Shown: piece by piece, positions 18,582-25,690 of the stretch | How positions within the stretch are numbered: position 1 is the stretch's first letter | How the letters are laid out: each line of letters starts with the position of its first letter | Assembly: GCF_000377565.1 (NCBI RefSeq) | Contig: NZ_KB898367.1 | Location: 62,001-126,000, forward strand | DNA from: Rhizobium sp. 2MFCol3.1 | Lineage (GTDB): Bacteria; Pseudomonadota; Alphaproteobacteria; Rhizobiales; Rhizobiaceae | DNA length: 64,000 nucleotides | Direction of reading: 5' to 3' | The notes under the pieces: model-generated | The model's input: only the letters and a program-made list of their open reading frames with translations | Databases searched by the model: none | What the model was told of the DNA's origin: nothing | Made by a program: the position numbers and the translations under genes

Positions 18582-19970
18582 TCAGGCAACACGGCGCAAC
18601 ACGGCCGCATAAAAACCGTCAAGGCCCGGCGCGAAACCGGCCGGTAGCTTCAGCATGTCGGGTGTGGTGCGGAACTCGCCAAGCGGACTGATCGCCTCTT
18701 CCAGTCCCGGCCAACGGCTCGGCTCGATCGCCACGCGCTCGAATCCTTTTGTGTCCTTGAGCACCCGAACAACGACTTCTTCACCCTCGCTCGGATCAAG
18801 CGAGCAATTGGAGAACACGATCGTGCCGCCGGGCTTCAACAGTTGCAGCGCATGGCGTAACAGGCGCTCCTGCAGAGCGGCGAGCTTCGCAATGTCTTCC
18901 GGGCCCTTGGTCCAGAGCACGTCGGGATGTCGGCGCGTGGTCCCAGTCGAAGAGCAGGGCGCGTCGAGCAAAATCGCGTCGAAGAGCTCGTCAGGCGTGA
19001 ACTTGGTCAAATCCTGCGCCATCGTTTCCGCCGACAGCTGGAGACGATCGAGGTTTGAACGCAGGCGTTTGATGCGGTTTTCGGACTGCTCGACGGCGGT
19101 CACGTTGCCGCCCGCCAGTATCAGCTGCGCGGTCTTGCCGCCAGGCGCGGCGCAGAGATCGGCAACACGCTTGCCGGAGAGATCGCCGAACAGCTGCGCC
19201 GGGATGCTCGCGGCCGCGTCCTGCACCCACCACAGCCCCTCGTCGAAACCTTCGAGAGACGGGATGGCGCCGTCGAATGCGGCAAGCCGGACGCCGCCGG
19301 TCGGCAGCACGATGCCGTTCAGCTTCTCGGCCCAGGCATGGGCATCGGATTTTACAGTCAGGTCGATGGCAGCGGGCTGCAGCTGGGAATCCGAGATCGC
19401 CCGCGCCGCCTCACGGCCATAGGCCTTCTCCAGCCGTTCGAGAAACCAACCGGGCATCGAAGGAATCTCGTCGATCTGGCGGAGGATCTCTTCCTTCTCG
19501 CGCCCAAGGCGACGCAGCACAGCATTGACCAGCTTGGCGAAGCGCCGGTTTCTCGGGTCGAGATTGGCCTGCTCGACGGCAATGTCGACCGCGGCATGAT
19601 CTGGAACGTCGAGATAGAGGATCTGCGCCGCCGCGATCGAGAGCACATGCTGCAGCGAGCGCGCACCCTCCGGCAAAGGCGATTCCAACAGGGAGGACAC
19701 AGCCGCCTCGATGCGGGGCAGGTGACGGAGCGTGGTGTTCAGGATCGCGCGGACGAGGCCACGGTCGTCGTCAGCCAACGCCTTGTAAGCCGGATTGCCA
19801 TGCTCATGGTCAAGCGCGCCATCAAGCGAGAGCTTGCGGTCGATAACGGCAGCCAAAATCTTGGAGGCTGCGGCGCGCGCCTGCAGACCCGGCTTGGCGG
19901 AAGCGGAAGATTCCGCCGGCGCCGACGACTTTTGTTTGCGAAATGGCTTTTTCTTACCGTCTGAACTCAA
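18582..19970 (-). CDS. rsmB: 16S rRNA (cytosine-967-C5) methyltransferase
   Basis: A 462-residue RsmB/Sun-type enzyme: a basic, low-complexity N-terminal tail (residues 1-30), a NusB-like RNA-binding domain (about 30-165), and a Rossmann SAM-dependent methyltransferase domain with LCAAPGGKTAQL (SAM site), LDAPCSSTGTTRRHPD (PC motif) and the catalytic cysteine motif SNCSLDP. The start is TTG 19970, which overlaps the htpX TGA as TTGA; no ATG or GTG occurs in frame before the NusB domain, and an AAAGGG lies 9 nt upstream. This implies translational coupling with htpX. Confidence 0.93.
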   Translation of the reverse strand: MSSDGKKKPFRKQKSSAPAESSASAKPGLQARAAASKILAAVIDRKLSLDGALDHEHGNPAYKALADDDRGLVRAILNTTLRHLPRIEAAVSSLLESPLPEGARSLQHVLSIAAAQILYLDVPDHAAVDIAVEQANLDPRNRRFAKLVNAVLRRLGREKEEILRQIDEIPSMPGWFLERLEKAYGREAARAISDSQLQPAAIDLTVKSDAHAWAEKLNGIVLPTGGVRLAAFDGAIPSLEGFDEGLWWVQDAAASIPAQLFGDLSGKRVADLCAAPGGKTAQLILAGGNVTAVEQSENRIKRLRSNLDRLQLSAETMAQDLTKFTPDELFDAILLDAPCSSTGTTRRHPDVLWTKGPEDIAKLAALQERLLRHALQLLKPGGTIVFSNCSLDPSEGEEVVVRVLKDTKGFERVAIEPSRWPGLEEAISPLGEFRTTPDMLKLPAGFAPGLDGFYAAVLRRVA

Positions 19971-20929
19971 GACCAGGGACCCTTTGGCGGTTGCGAGCCA
20001 CCGCGGCCAAGGCCGGCATCCGGAACTGAGCGCGATTTGCGCACGGGATTAGCAGCACGAGCCGACGGCGTCGAGTTATTCATGCCGCCTCGTGCCATTT
20101 CCTGCAGCGCGGCAATGCGGTTTTCCGTATTCGGGTGGGTGGAAAACAGGTTGTCCATGCCCGCACCCGTCAACGGATTGATGATGAACATGTGTGCCGT
20201 CGCCGGATTACGCTCCGCGTCGTAGTTAGGAATATTCGAGGCACCACGGGCGATCTTGCCAAGTGCGGAGGCCAACCACAGCGGGTTGCCGCAAATCTCG
20301 GCGCCACGCCGGTCGGCCGAATATTCGCGCGTACGGCTGATCGCCATCTGCACCAGCATGGCGGCCATCGGCGCGACGATCATCGCCAGCAGAACGCCGA
20401 CGAAACCGAGTGGATTGTTGTTGTTCTCGCGGTTGCCGCCGAAGAAGAAGGCGAAATTACCGAGCATCGAAATGGCGCCGGCGAGCGTTGCCGTTATCGT
20501 CATCGTCAGCGTGTCGCGGTTTTGCACGTGAGCGAGCTCATGCGCCATCACGCCGGCGACCTCTTCGGGCGACAGCGCGCTCAACAGACCGGTCGACGCG
20601 GCCACCGCGGCATTCTCGGGATTGCGGCCCGTTGCGAAAGCGTTCGGCTGCGGGCTGTCGTAGAGATAGACCTTCGGCATCGGCAGACCGGCATTATGCG
20701 AGAGATCGCGGATGATATTGAAGAACTCCGGCGCGTTGCGCTCATCGATCTCTTGAGCACGGTAGGCCGAAAGCACCATGCGGTCGGAATTCCAGTAGGA
20801 GAAGAAGTTCATGCCGGCCGCAACCAGGAACGCTATCATCATGCCGCTGCGGCCACCGATCATGAACCCGACGACCATGAACAGTGCCGTCATGAAGGCA
20901 AGCAACATGGCAGTACGGACAAGGTTCAT
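19967..20929 (-). CDS. htpX: Membrane zinc metalloprotease HtpX
   Basis: An M48-family inner-membrane protease for membrane-protein quality control. There are two N-terminal transmembrane segments (starting MNLVRTAMLLAFMTALFM), then the zinc-binding HELAH at about residues 130-134, two further hydrophobic segments, and the third zinc ligand in SRTREYSADRRGAEI. A low-complexity tail (SARAANPVRKSRSVPD) follows. ATG 20929 is chosen because GGAG lies 6 nt upstream and it gives the family N-terminus; the frame continues upstream to 20977 with a non-family extension. Its stop overlaps the rsmB start. Confidence 0.94.
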   Translation of the reverse strand: MNLVRTAMLLAFMTALFMVVGFMIGGRSGMMIAFLVAAGMNFFSYWNSDRMVLSAYRAQEIDERNAPEFFNIIRDLSHNAGLPMPKVYLYDSPQPNAFATGRNPENAAVAASTGLLSALSPEEVAGVMAHELAHVQNRDTLTMTITATLAGAISMLGNFAFFFGGNRENNNNPLGFVGVLLAMIVAPMAAMLVQMAISRTREYSADRRGAEICGNPLWLASALGKIARGASNIPNYDAERNPATAHMFIINPLTGAGMDNLFSTHPNTENRIAALQEMARGGMNNSTPSARAANPVRKSRSVPDAGLGRGGSQPPKGPWS

Positions 20930-21047
20930 CATCATCTCCATTTCAGGCGAGCGCCGTTTGCGCTCAAAGGGTTTCAATCGCCGCGTCGGCGTCCTATAAT
21001 CTGGTTATTCATCGGCCATTTTCAATATTTTCAAGCGGGCGTGCGTG

Positions 21048-21272
21048 ATGCAGGAAGCGGACAACGACAATATCGAGGCTCTGGCCGAAGAAGGCGCCGA
21101 GCGTCCGCGCAAGATGCTCTCGCCCGCCGCCAAGCGTGCGCTTGCTGAAGCCGAGGAGCGTCGCCGCAACGAACAGCCGACCGATATGCCGACCGAGATC
21201 GGTGGGCGAGGGGGTGCCGATCCGGCCCGCTTTGGCGACTGGGAAATCAACGGTCGCGCAATCGACTTCTAA
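21048..21272 (+). CDS. DUF1674 protein (SDHAF4-like succinate dehydrogenase assembly factor)
   Basis: A 74-residue protein ending in the family signature GGRGGADPARFGDWEINGR-AIDF. DUF1674 is the bacterial counterpart of mitochondrial SDHAF4, which helps the flavinylated succinate dehydrogenase subunit assemble; that function here is inferred from the family. The N-terminal half is acidic and helical (EAEERRRNEQ). ATG 21048 is taken; GTG 21045, one codon earlier, is equally possible and neither has a strong RBS. It is divergent from htpX. No sdh genes are in the window. Confidence 0.85.
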   Translation: MQEADNDNIEALAEEGAERPRKMLSPAAKRALAEAEERRRNEQPTDMPTEIGGRGGADPARFGDWEINGRAIDF

Positions 21273-21320
21273 GTAAATATTCCTATTGAATTCACGTGAA
21301 TATCGGAATTTATTCCTTAT

Positions 21321-21770
21321 ATGTTCACGCTCGTCCTCATATCACTAGCGACCATCGCGGCACTTTCGGTGCCTGCTTTCGCGCGCGATGAGATCGCCGG
21401 GCCGGTGTCGGCTGAAATTCTGCGCGTGATCGATGGAGACACCTTGTTGGTCGCCGCTCGCCCGTGGCCGCAGCAGACCGTGGAGGTCTATGTCCGCATT
21501 CGCGGCATCGATACGCCTGAGATGCACTCAAAATGCGACGCGGTCAGACGCGCGGCAATAGATGCCCGCCAAGTGTTGGAAAACTTGACCGATGGTTCAC
21601 CGCAAATTCAGCTGACCCGAATTTCCGGTGATAAATATTTCGGCCGCATCTTGGCCGACGTCACGCTCTCCGATGGGCGGAATCCGGCTCAATATATGTT
21701 GGGCGAGGGGATCGCTGTTGCCTATGACGGTGGCCGGAAGCAGAAGACGCCGTGCCCCGATCAAGATTAA
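21321..21770 (+). CDS. Secreted thermonuclease-like (SNase family) protein
   Basis: A 149-residue protein. Residues 1-21 form a signal peptide (hydrophobic core LVLISLATIAALSVPAFA). The staphylococcal-nuclease fold follows, with DGDT (residues 38-41), the catalytic block RGIDTPE (Arg61, Asp64, Glu67) and FGR (Arg109), equivalent to the three catalytic residues plus calcium ligands. It has only two cysteines after the signal peptide (C72, C145). Its base composition is more AT-rich than its neighbours and the 48-bp upstream gap is very AT-rich, so it may be an accessory gene. It is convergent with acsA and shares its terminator. Confidence 0.85.
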   Translation: MFTLVLISLATIAALSVPAFARDEIAGPVSAEILRVIDGDTLLVAARPWPQQTVEVYVRIRGIDTPEMHSKCDAVRRAAIDARQVLENLTDGSPQIQLTRISGDKYFGRILADVTLSDGRNPAQYMLGEGIAVAYDGGRKQKTPCPDQD

Positions 21771-21796
21771 GGCCGCTCCGGTTTCCCGAAGCGGCC
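21771..21796. terminator. Bidirectional terminator, nuclease gene / acsA
   Basis: GGCCGCTCCGG (21771-21781) pairs with CCGAAGCGGCC (21786-21796) with one mismatch and a TTTC loop, in the 48-bp gap between two convergent genes. The flanks (TCTCATT on +, TTAATCTT on -) are weak U-tracts. Confidence 0.65.
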
Positions 21797-21818
21797 TCTC
21801 ATTAGCAGACAGCCAATA

Positions 21819-23774
21819 CTAAGCAGTCGCCTTGTTCTGCCTGTTGGCGATCAGATCATCCACGACCGCTGGATCGGCAAGCGTCGACGTATCGCCCAGT
21901 GAACCGAAATCATCCTCAGCGATCTTGCGCAAAATGCGCCGCATGATCTTGCCGGATCGGGTCTTCGGCAGCCCGGGCGAGAACTGGATCTTGTCCGGTG
22001 CCGCGATCGGGCCGATCTCGTTGCGCACATGCTTGATAAGCTGCTGGCGGAGTTCGTCCGAACCCTCGTTGCCGGCCATCAGCGTGACATAACAGTAGAT
22101 GCCCTGACCCTTGATCGCATGCGGATAGCCGACGACCGCGGCCTCGGAGACGAGGCTGTGCGACACCAGCGCCGATTCGACCTCGGCCGTGCCGAGGCGA
22201 TGGCCGGAGACATTGAGCACGTCGTCGACGCGACCGGTAATCCAGTAATAGCCGTCCTCATCCCGCCGGCAGCCGTCGCCGGTGAAATACTTGCCCTTGT
22301 AGGTAGAGAAATAGGTCTGGATGAAGCGCTCGTGGTCGCCGTAGACCGTGCGCATCTGCCCCGGCCAGCTGTCGGTGATGCAGAGATTACCGTCCGCGGC
22401 GCCCTCAAGCACGTTACCTTCATTGTCCACCAGCTGCGGCTTCACGCCGAAGAACGGCTTGGTCGCCGATCCCGGCTTCAGGTCGGTCGCACCAGGCAGC
22501 GGCGTGATCATGTGGCCGCCCGTTTCCGTCTGCCACCAGGTATCGATGACAGGGCAACGCTTGTCGCCGACGACATTGTAGTACCATTCCCAGGCTTCGG
22601 GATTGATGGGCTCGCCCACCGTGCCGAGCAACCGCAGGCTGGACCGCGACGAACGTGTCACGAAATGATCACCGGCGCCCATTAGCGAGCGGATGGCCGT
22701 CGGCGCTGTGTAGAAGATATTGACCTTGTGCTTGTCGATAACCTCCCAGAAGCGGCCCTGATCCGGAAAGTTGGGAACGCCCTCGAACATCAGCGTCGTC
22801 GCGCAGTTCGCAAGCGGGCCATAGACGATATAGGAGTGGCCGGTGACCCAGCCGACATCGGCCGTGCACCAGTAGATATCGCCGGGGTGATAGTCGAACA
22901 CATATTCGTGCGTCATCGCTGCGTAGACGAGGTAGCCGCCGGTGGTATGAAGCACACCCTTCGGCTTGCCGGTGGAGCCAGACGTATAGAGGATGAAAAG
23001 CGGGTCTTCGGCCTTCATCTTGGCTGGCGGGCACTCCGGCTTCACCGTCGCCATTTCCTGATGATACCAGAAGTCGCGCCCCGGAGCCCAACCCGTCTTG
23101 CCGCCGGTGCGGCGAACCACCAGCACCTTGTCGACGATCACATGCTGACGCGCGGCGATATGGATCGCCGTGTCGGTGTTTTCCTTGAGCGGAACCGGCT
23201 TGCCGCCACGCACGCCCTCATCGCAGGTGATGACGAAGGTTGATTCGCAGTCGACGATCCGCCCCGCCAGCGCTTCCGGCGAAAAGCCGCCAAAGACGAT
23301 CGAATGGACGGCGCCGATGCGTGCGCAGGCGAGCATCGCATAGGCCGCCTCGGGGATCATCGGCATATAGATGGTGACGCGATCGCCCTTCTTGACGCCA
23401 TGCTTCTTCAGCACGTTCGCCATTCGGCAAACATGCTCGTAGAGCTCGTTATAGGTGATCTTCTTGTCGATATAGGGGTTGTCACCCTCAAAGATGATCG
23501 CGACCTGGTTGCCGTTGGTCTTCAGGTGCCTGTCGATACAGTTGTAGGAGACGTTCGTCTGGCCGTCTTCATACCACTTGATTTTCACATTGCCGGTGAA
23601 AGAGGTGTTCTTCACCTTCGTATAAGGCTTGAACCAGTCGATCCGCTTGCCATGCTTGCCCCAGAACTTATCCGGATTCTCAACGCTCTCCTCGTACCAT
23701 TTCTCGTACTTGGCCTTGTCGATCAGCGCATGGTTCTGAACCGGCTTTTGCACCGGGTAGATCTTCTCCGACAT
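21819..23774 (-). CDS. acsA: Acetyl-CoA synthetase (AMP-forming)
   Basis: Activates acetate to acetyl-CoA through acetyl-AMP. The 651-residue length is standard. It has the AMP-binding P-loop-like motif YTSGSTGKPKGVLH, the block DTWWQTETGGHMI, the hinge region TGDGCRRDEDGYYWITGRVDDV, and near the C-terminus the acetylatable lysine in PKTRSGKIMRRIL. ATG 23774 is decisive: GAGGAGGAAATCG precedes it, an ideal Shine-Dalgarno sequence, and it gives the family N-terminus MSEKIYPV. The frame upstream to 23837 is unused. It is divergent from trcR. Confidence 0.97.
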   Translation of the reverse strand: MSEKIYPVQKPVQNHALIDKAKYEKWYEESVENPDKFWGKHGKRIDWFKPYTKVKNTSFTGNVKIKWYEDGQTNVSYNCIDRHLKTNGNQVAIIFEGDNPYIDKKITYNELYEHVCRMANVLKKHGVKKGDRVTIYMPMIPEAAYAMLACARIGAVHSIVFGGFSPEALAGRIVDCESTFVITCDEGVRGGKPVPLKENTDTAIHIAARQHVIVDKVLVVRRTGGKTGWAPGRDFWYHQEMATVKPECPPAKMKAEDPLFILYTSGSTGKPKGVLHTTGGYLVYAAMTHEYVFDYHPGDIYWCTADVGWVTGHSYIVYGPLANCATTLMFEGVPNFPDQGRFWEVIDKHKVNIFYTAPTAIRSLMGAGDHFVTRSSRSSLRLLGTVGEPINPEAWEWYYNVVGDKRCPVIDTWWQTETGGHMITPLPGATDLKPGSATKPFFGVKPQLVDNEGNVLEGAADGNLCITDSWPGQMRTVYGDHERFIQTYFSTYKGKYFTGDGCRRDEDGYYWITGRVDDVLNVSGHRLGTAEVESALVSHSLVSEAAVVGYPHAIKGQGIYCYVTLMAGNEGSDELRQQLIKHVRNEIGPIAAPDKIQFSPGLPKTRSGKIMRRILRKIAEDDFGSLGDTSTLADPAVVDDLIANRQNKATA

Positions 23775-23832
23775 CGATTTCCTCCTCACTCGGACGCCGG
23801 CGGCAGAAGCACGCCACAGGCGGTTTTGTGCA

Positions 23833-23860
23833 TTCATAACAGGTCAGATCGACCCGGCAA
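23833..23860 (-). promoter_or_regulatory. Possible acsA promoter
   Basis: On the minus strand TTGCCG (23860-23855) and TATGAA (23838-23833) are separated by 16 bp, about 60 bp upstream of the acsA start codon. Each hexamer matches the sigma-70 consensus at 4 of 6 positions, so this is tentative. Confidence 0.35.
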
Positions 23861-23890
23861 TTAGACAAAGGTCATTTCATTCGTGATCAA

Positions 23891-23919
23891 TTGCAATTAT
23901 GCGTCACTCCGGTTATATA
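23891..23919 (+). promoter_or_regulatory. Sigma-70-type promoter for trcR
   Basis: TTGCAA (23891-23896), 17-bp spacer, TATATA (23914-23919), 77 bp upstream of the trcR start codon. Spacing and hexamers fit a strong housekeeping promoter. Confidence 0.65.
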
Positions 23920-23996
23920 GCGGCATAATTTCCCGGACATAGTGGTGACAACCCACGGACCGCGACACCGGCGCGGACGACAGAAGGACTATATCC

Positions 23997-24698
23997 ATGG
24001 CTCAACAACTGCTTATGCCGAAGGCGACCGCTATTTGGCTCGTCGACAACACAGCTCTGTCTTTCGACCAGATCGCTCAGTTCTGCAAATTGCACCCTCT
24101 GGAAGTAAAGGCGATCGCCGACGGCGAAGCTGCGCAGGGCATCAAGGGCCTGGATCCGATCTCCACCGGTCAGCTGTCGCGGGACGAAATCGAACGCGCA
24201 GAGAAGAACCCGGCCCACAAGCTGAAGCTTTCCGAGCCGAAGGTACGCGTTCCGGAATCCAAGCGTCGTGGCCCGCGCTACACCCCGGTCTCCAAGCGCC
24301 AGGACCGTCCGAACGCCATCCTGTGGCTGGTTCGCAATCACCCGGAACTGAAGGACGCGCAGATTTCGCGTCTCGTCGGCACGACCAAGTCGACCATCGA
24401 ACAGATCCGCGAGCGCACCCACTGGAACGCCGCCAACCTGACGCCGATGGATCCTGTTACCCTCGGCCTCTGCAGCCAGATCGACCTCGACATGGAAGTC
24501 GAAAAGGCCGCCAAGGGCCGTCCGCTGCCGACCGCTGCCGAACTCGGCGAAACGCTGCAGTCCGCGCACGAAACCGAACGCCTGGCTCCGAGCTACGAGC
24601 GTGAGGAAGAGAAGGAAATCGACGCCGACGCCGTCTTCGCGAAACTGAAGTCGCTGAAGTCCTCGACGCCGGATGAAGACGAAGACGATCGCTACTAA
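23997..24698 (+). CDS. trcR: DUF1013 protein, cell-cycle transcriptional regulator TrcR type
   Basis: A 233-residue protein confined to alphaproteobacteria. Two helix-turn-helix-like segments are visible: one at the N-terminus (ALSFDQIAQFCKLHPLEVKAI, about residues 18-40) and one in the middle (DAQISRLVGTTKSTIEQI, about 120-140), separated by a basic linker (VRVPESKRRGPRYTPVSKR). The C-terminus is acidic (DEDEDDRY). The family is annotated as a cell-cycle transcriptional regulator; target genes cannot be inferred here. ATG 23997 has GAAGGA about 10 nt upstream. It has its own promoter and a terminator, so it is monocistronic. Confidence 0.88.
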   Translation: MAQQLLMPKATAIWLVDNTALSFDQIAQFCKLHPLEVKAIADGEAAQGIKGLDPISTGQLSRDEIERAEKNPAHKLKLSEPKVRVPESKRRGPRYTPVSKRQDRPNAILWLVRNHPELKDAQISRLVGTTKSTIEQIRERTHWNAANLTPMDPVTLGLCSQIDLDMEVEKAAKGRPLPTAAELGETLQSAHETERLAPSYEREEEKEIDADAVFAKLKSLKSSTPDEDEDDRY

Positions 24699-24721
24699 GC
24701 GGTTAGACGGACTGAGATTAG

Positions 24722-24746
24722 AACCCCGCTTCGGCGGGGTTTTTTA
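24722..24746 (+). terminator. Intrinsic terminator of trcR
   Basis: AACCCCGC (24722-24729), a TTCG tetraloop, GCGGGGTT (24734-24741) and a run of T to 24745. It starts 23 bp after the trcR stop. Confidence 0.92.
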
Positions 24747-24784
24747 TTACCGGTTCGCAATTGCGCCGTAACGCGGATCGCAAA

Positions 24785-24800
24785 TGTTTCCCGTGAAACA
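24785..24800. other. parS-like site (15/16)
   Basis: TGTTTCCCGTGAAACA differs from the parS consensus TGTTTCACGTGAAACA only at position 7 (A to C). It is intergenic, between the trcR terminator and the end of yggS, about 5 kb from parB and 14 kb from the putative origin. The mismatch is in the central CACGTG core, so ParB affinity may be reduced. Confidence 0.55.
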
Positions 24801-24832
24801 TTCACGCCGACTACGAGAGCAAGCGACGATGA

Positions 24833-25492
24833 TCAGCGGGTGCCAAAAATGGCCGACCCGACCCGTACGCTGGTAGCGCCGAAGGCGACCGCTGTCTCGT
24901 AATCTCCCGACATGCCCATCGAGAGTCTCTCCACACCGCAGGCCTTCGCCAGTTTCGCCAGTAGAGCGAAATGCGGTCCCGGATTTTCATCCGCCGGCGG
25001 AATGCACATCAACCCTTCGATGGAAAGACCGAGCTCATCGCGGCAGAGCGCCACGAACGCCGCTGTATCGTCAGGCGAAATGCCGGCCTTCTGCGGCTCG
25101 AGGCCTGTGTTGACCTGCACATAAAGGCGAGGAGCCTTGCCCTGGCGCTTCATTTCATCGGCCAGCGCACGCGCGATCTTCTCGCGATCGACCGTCTCGA
25201 TGACATCGAAGAGCGCGACCGCTTCGCCAGCCTTGTTCGACTGCAGCGGTCCGATGAGGTGAAGCTCGATACCAGCCGTTTCGCTCTTGAGTTCCGGCCA
25301 CTTGCCCTGGCTCTCCTGCACGCGGTTTTCACCGAACACACGCTGGCCAGCCTCAATGGCTGGGCGGATCTGATCCGCATCGAATGTCTTGGACACGGCC
25401 ACGAGCTGCACCGAGTCTTCCGCTCTGCCCGTTTCACGGGCCGCCGCGGCGATCCGGCCGCGAACCTCTTCCAGTCGCTCTTGAAGTTCCAT
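24833..25492 (-). CDS. YggS-family PLP-binding protein (PLPBP)
   Basis: A 219-residue alanine-racemase-fold protein that binds PLP but has no known catalytic reaction; family members maintain B6 and amino-acid homeostasis. The PLP lysine is in LVAVSKTFDADQI (about residue 34), followed by GENRVQE and the C-terminal phosphate-binding SMGMSGDYETAVAFG and GSAIFGTR. ATG 25492 is the start. Divergent from leuS with a 198-bp gap in which I see no convincing promoter. Confidence 0.93.
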   Translation of the reverse strand: MELQERLEEVRGRIAAAARETGRAEDSVQLVAVSKTFDADQIRPAIEAGQRVFGENRVQESQGKWPELKSETAGIELHLIGPLQSNKAGEAVALFDVIETVDREKIARALADEMKRQGKAPRLYVQVNTGLEPQKAGISPDDTAAFVALCRDELGLSIEGLMCIPPADENPGPHFALLAKLAKACGVERLSMGMSGDYETAVAFGATSVRVGSAIFGTR

Positions 25493-25690
25493 GTTGCGCC
25501 TCGGTCCATCATCGAAAACAATGAAAATGCACTAAACACCCGATCTTGGCTTGCCAAGGTCCGGAGCCTCGAAATTATCGCAGCTAGGCGCCGATTGGCC
25601 CCAAACCACGTCGGCAAAACTTGACGCTACGGTGGTTTCATGGTGAAGGTCACCACCAACTTCCCTTGATTTTCCGGAAATACGAATACC

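Noticed and set aside
21290..21301. ATTCACGTGAAT as a further parS site
   Set aside because: Only the 10-bp core TTCACGTGAA agrees with parS; all six flanking consensus bases differ, so it is not called parS.
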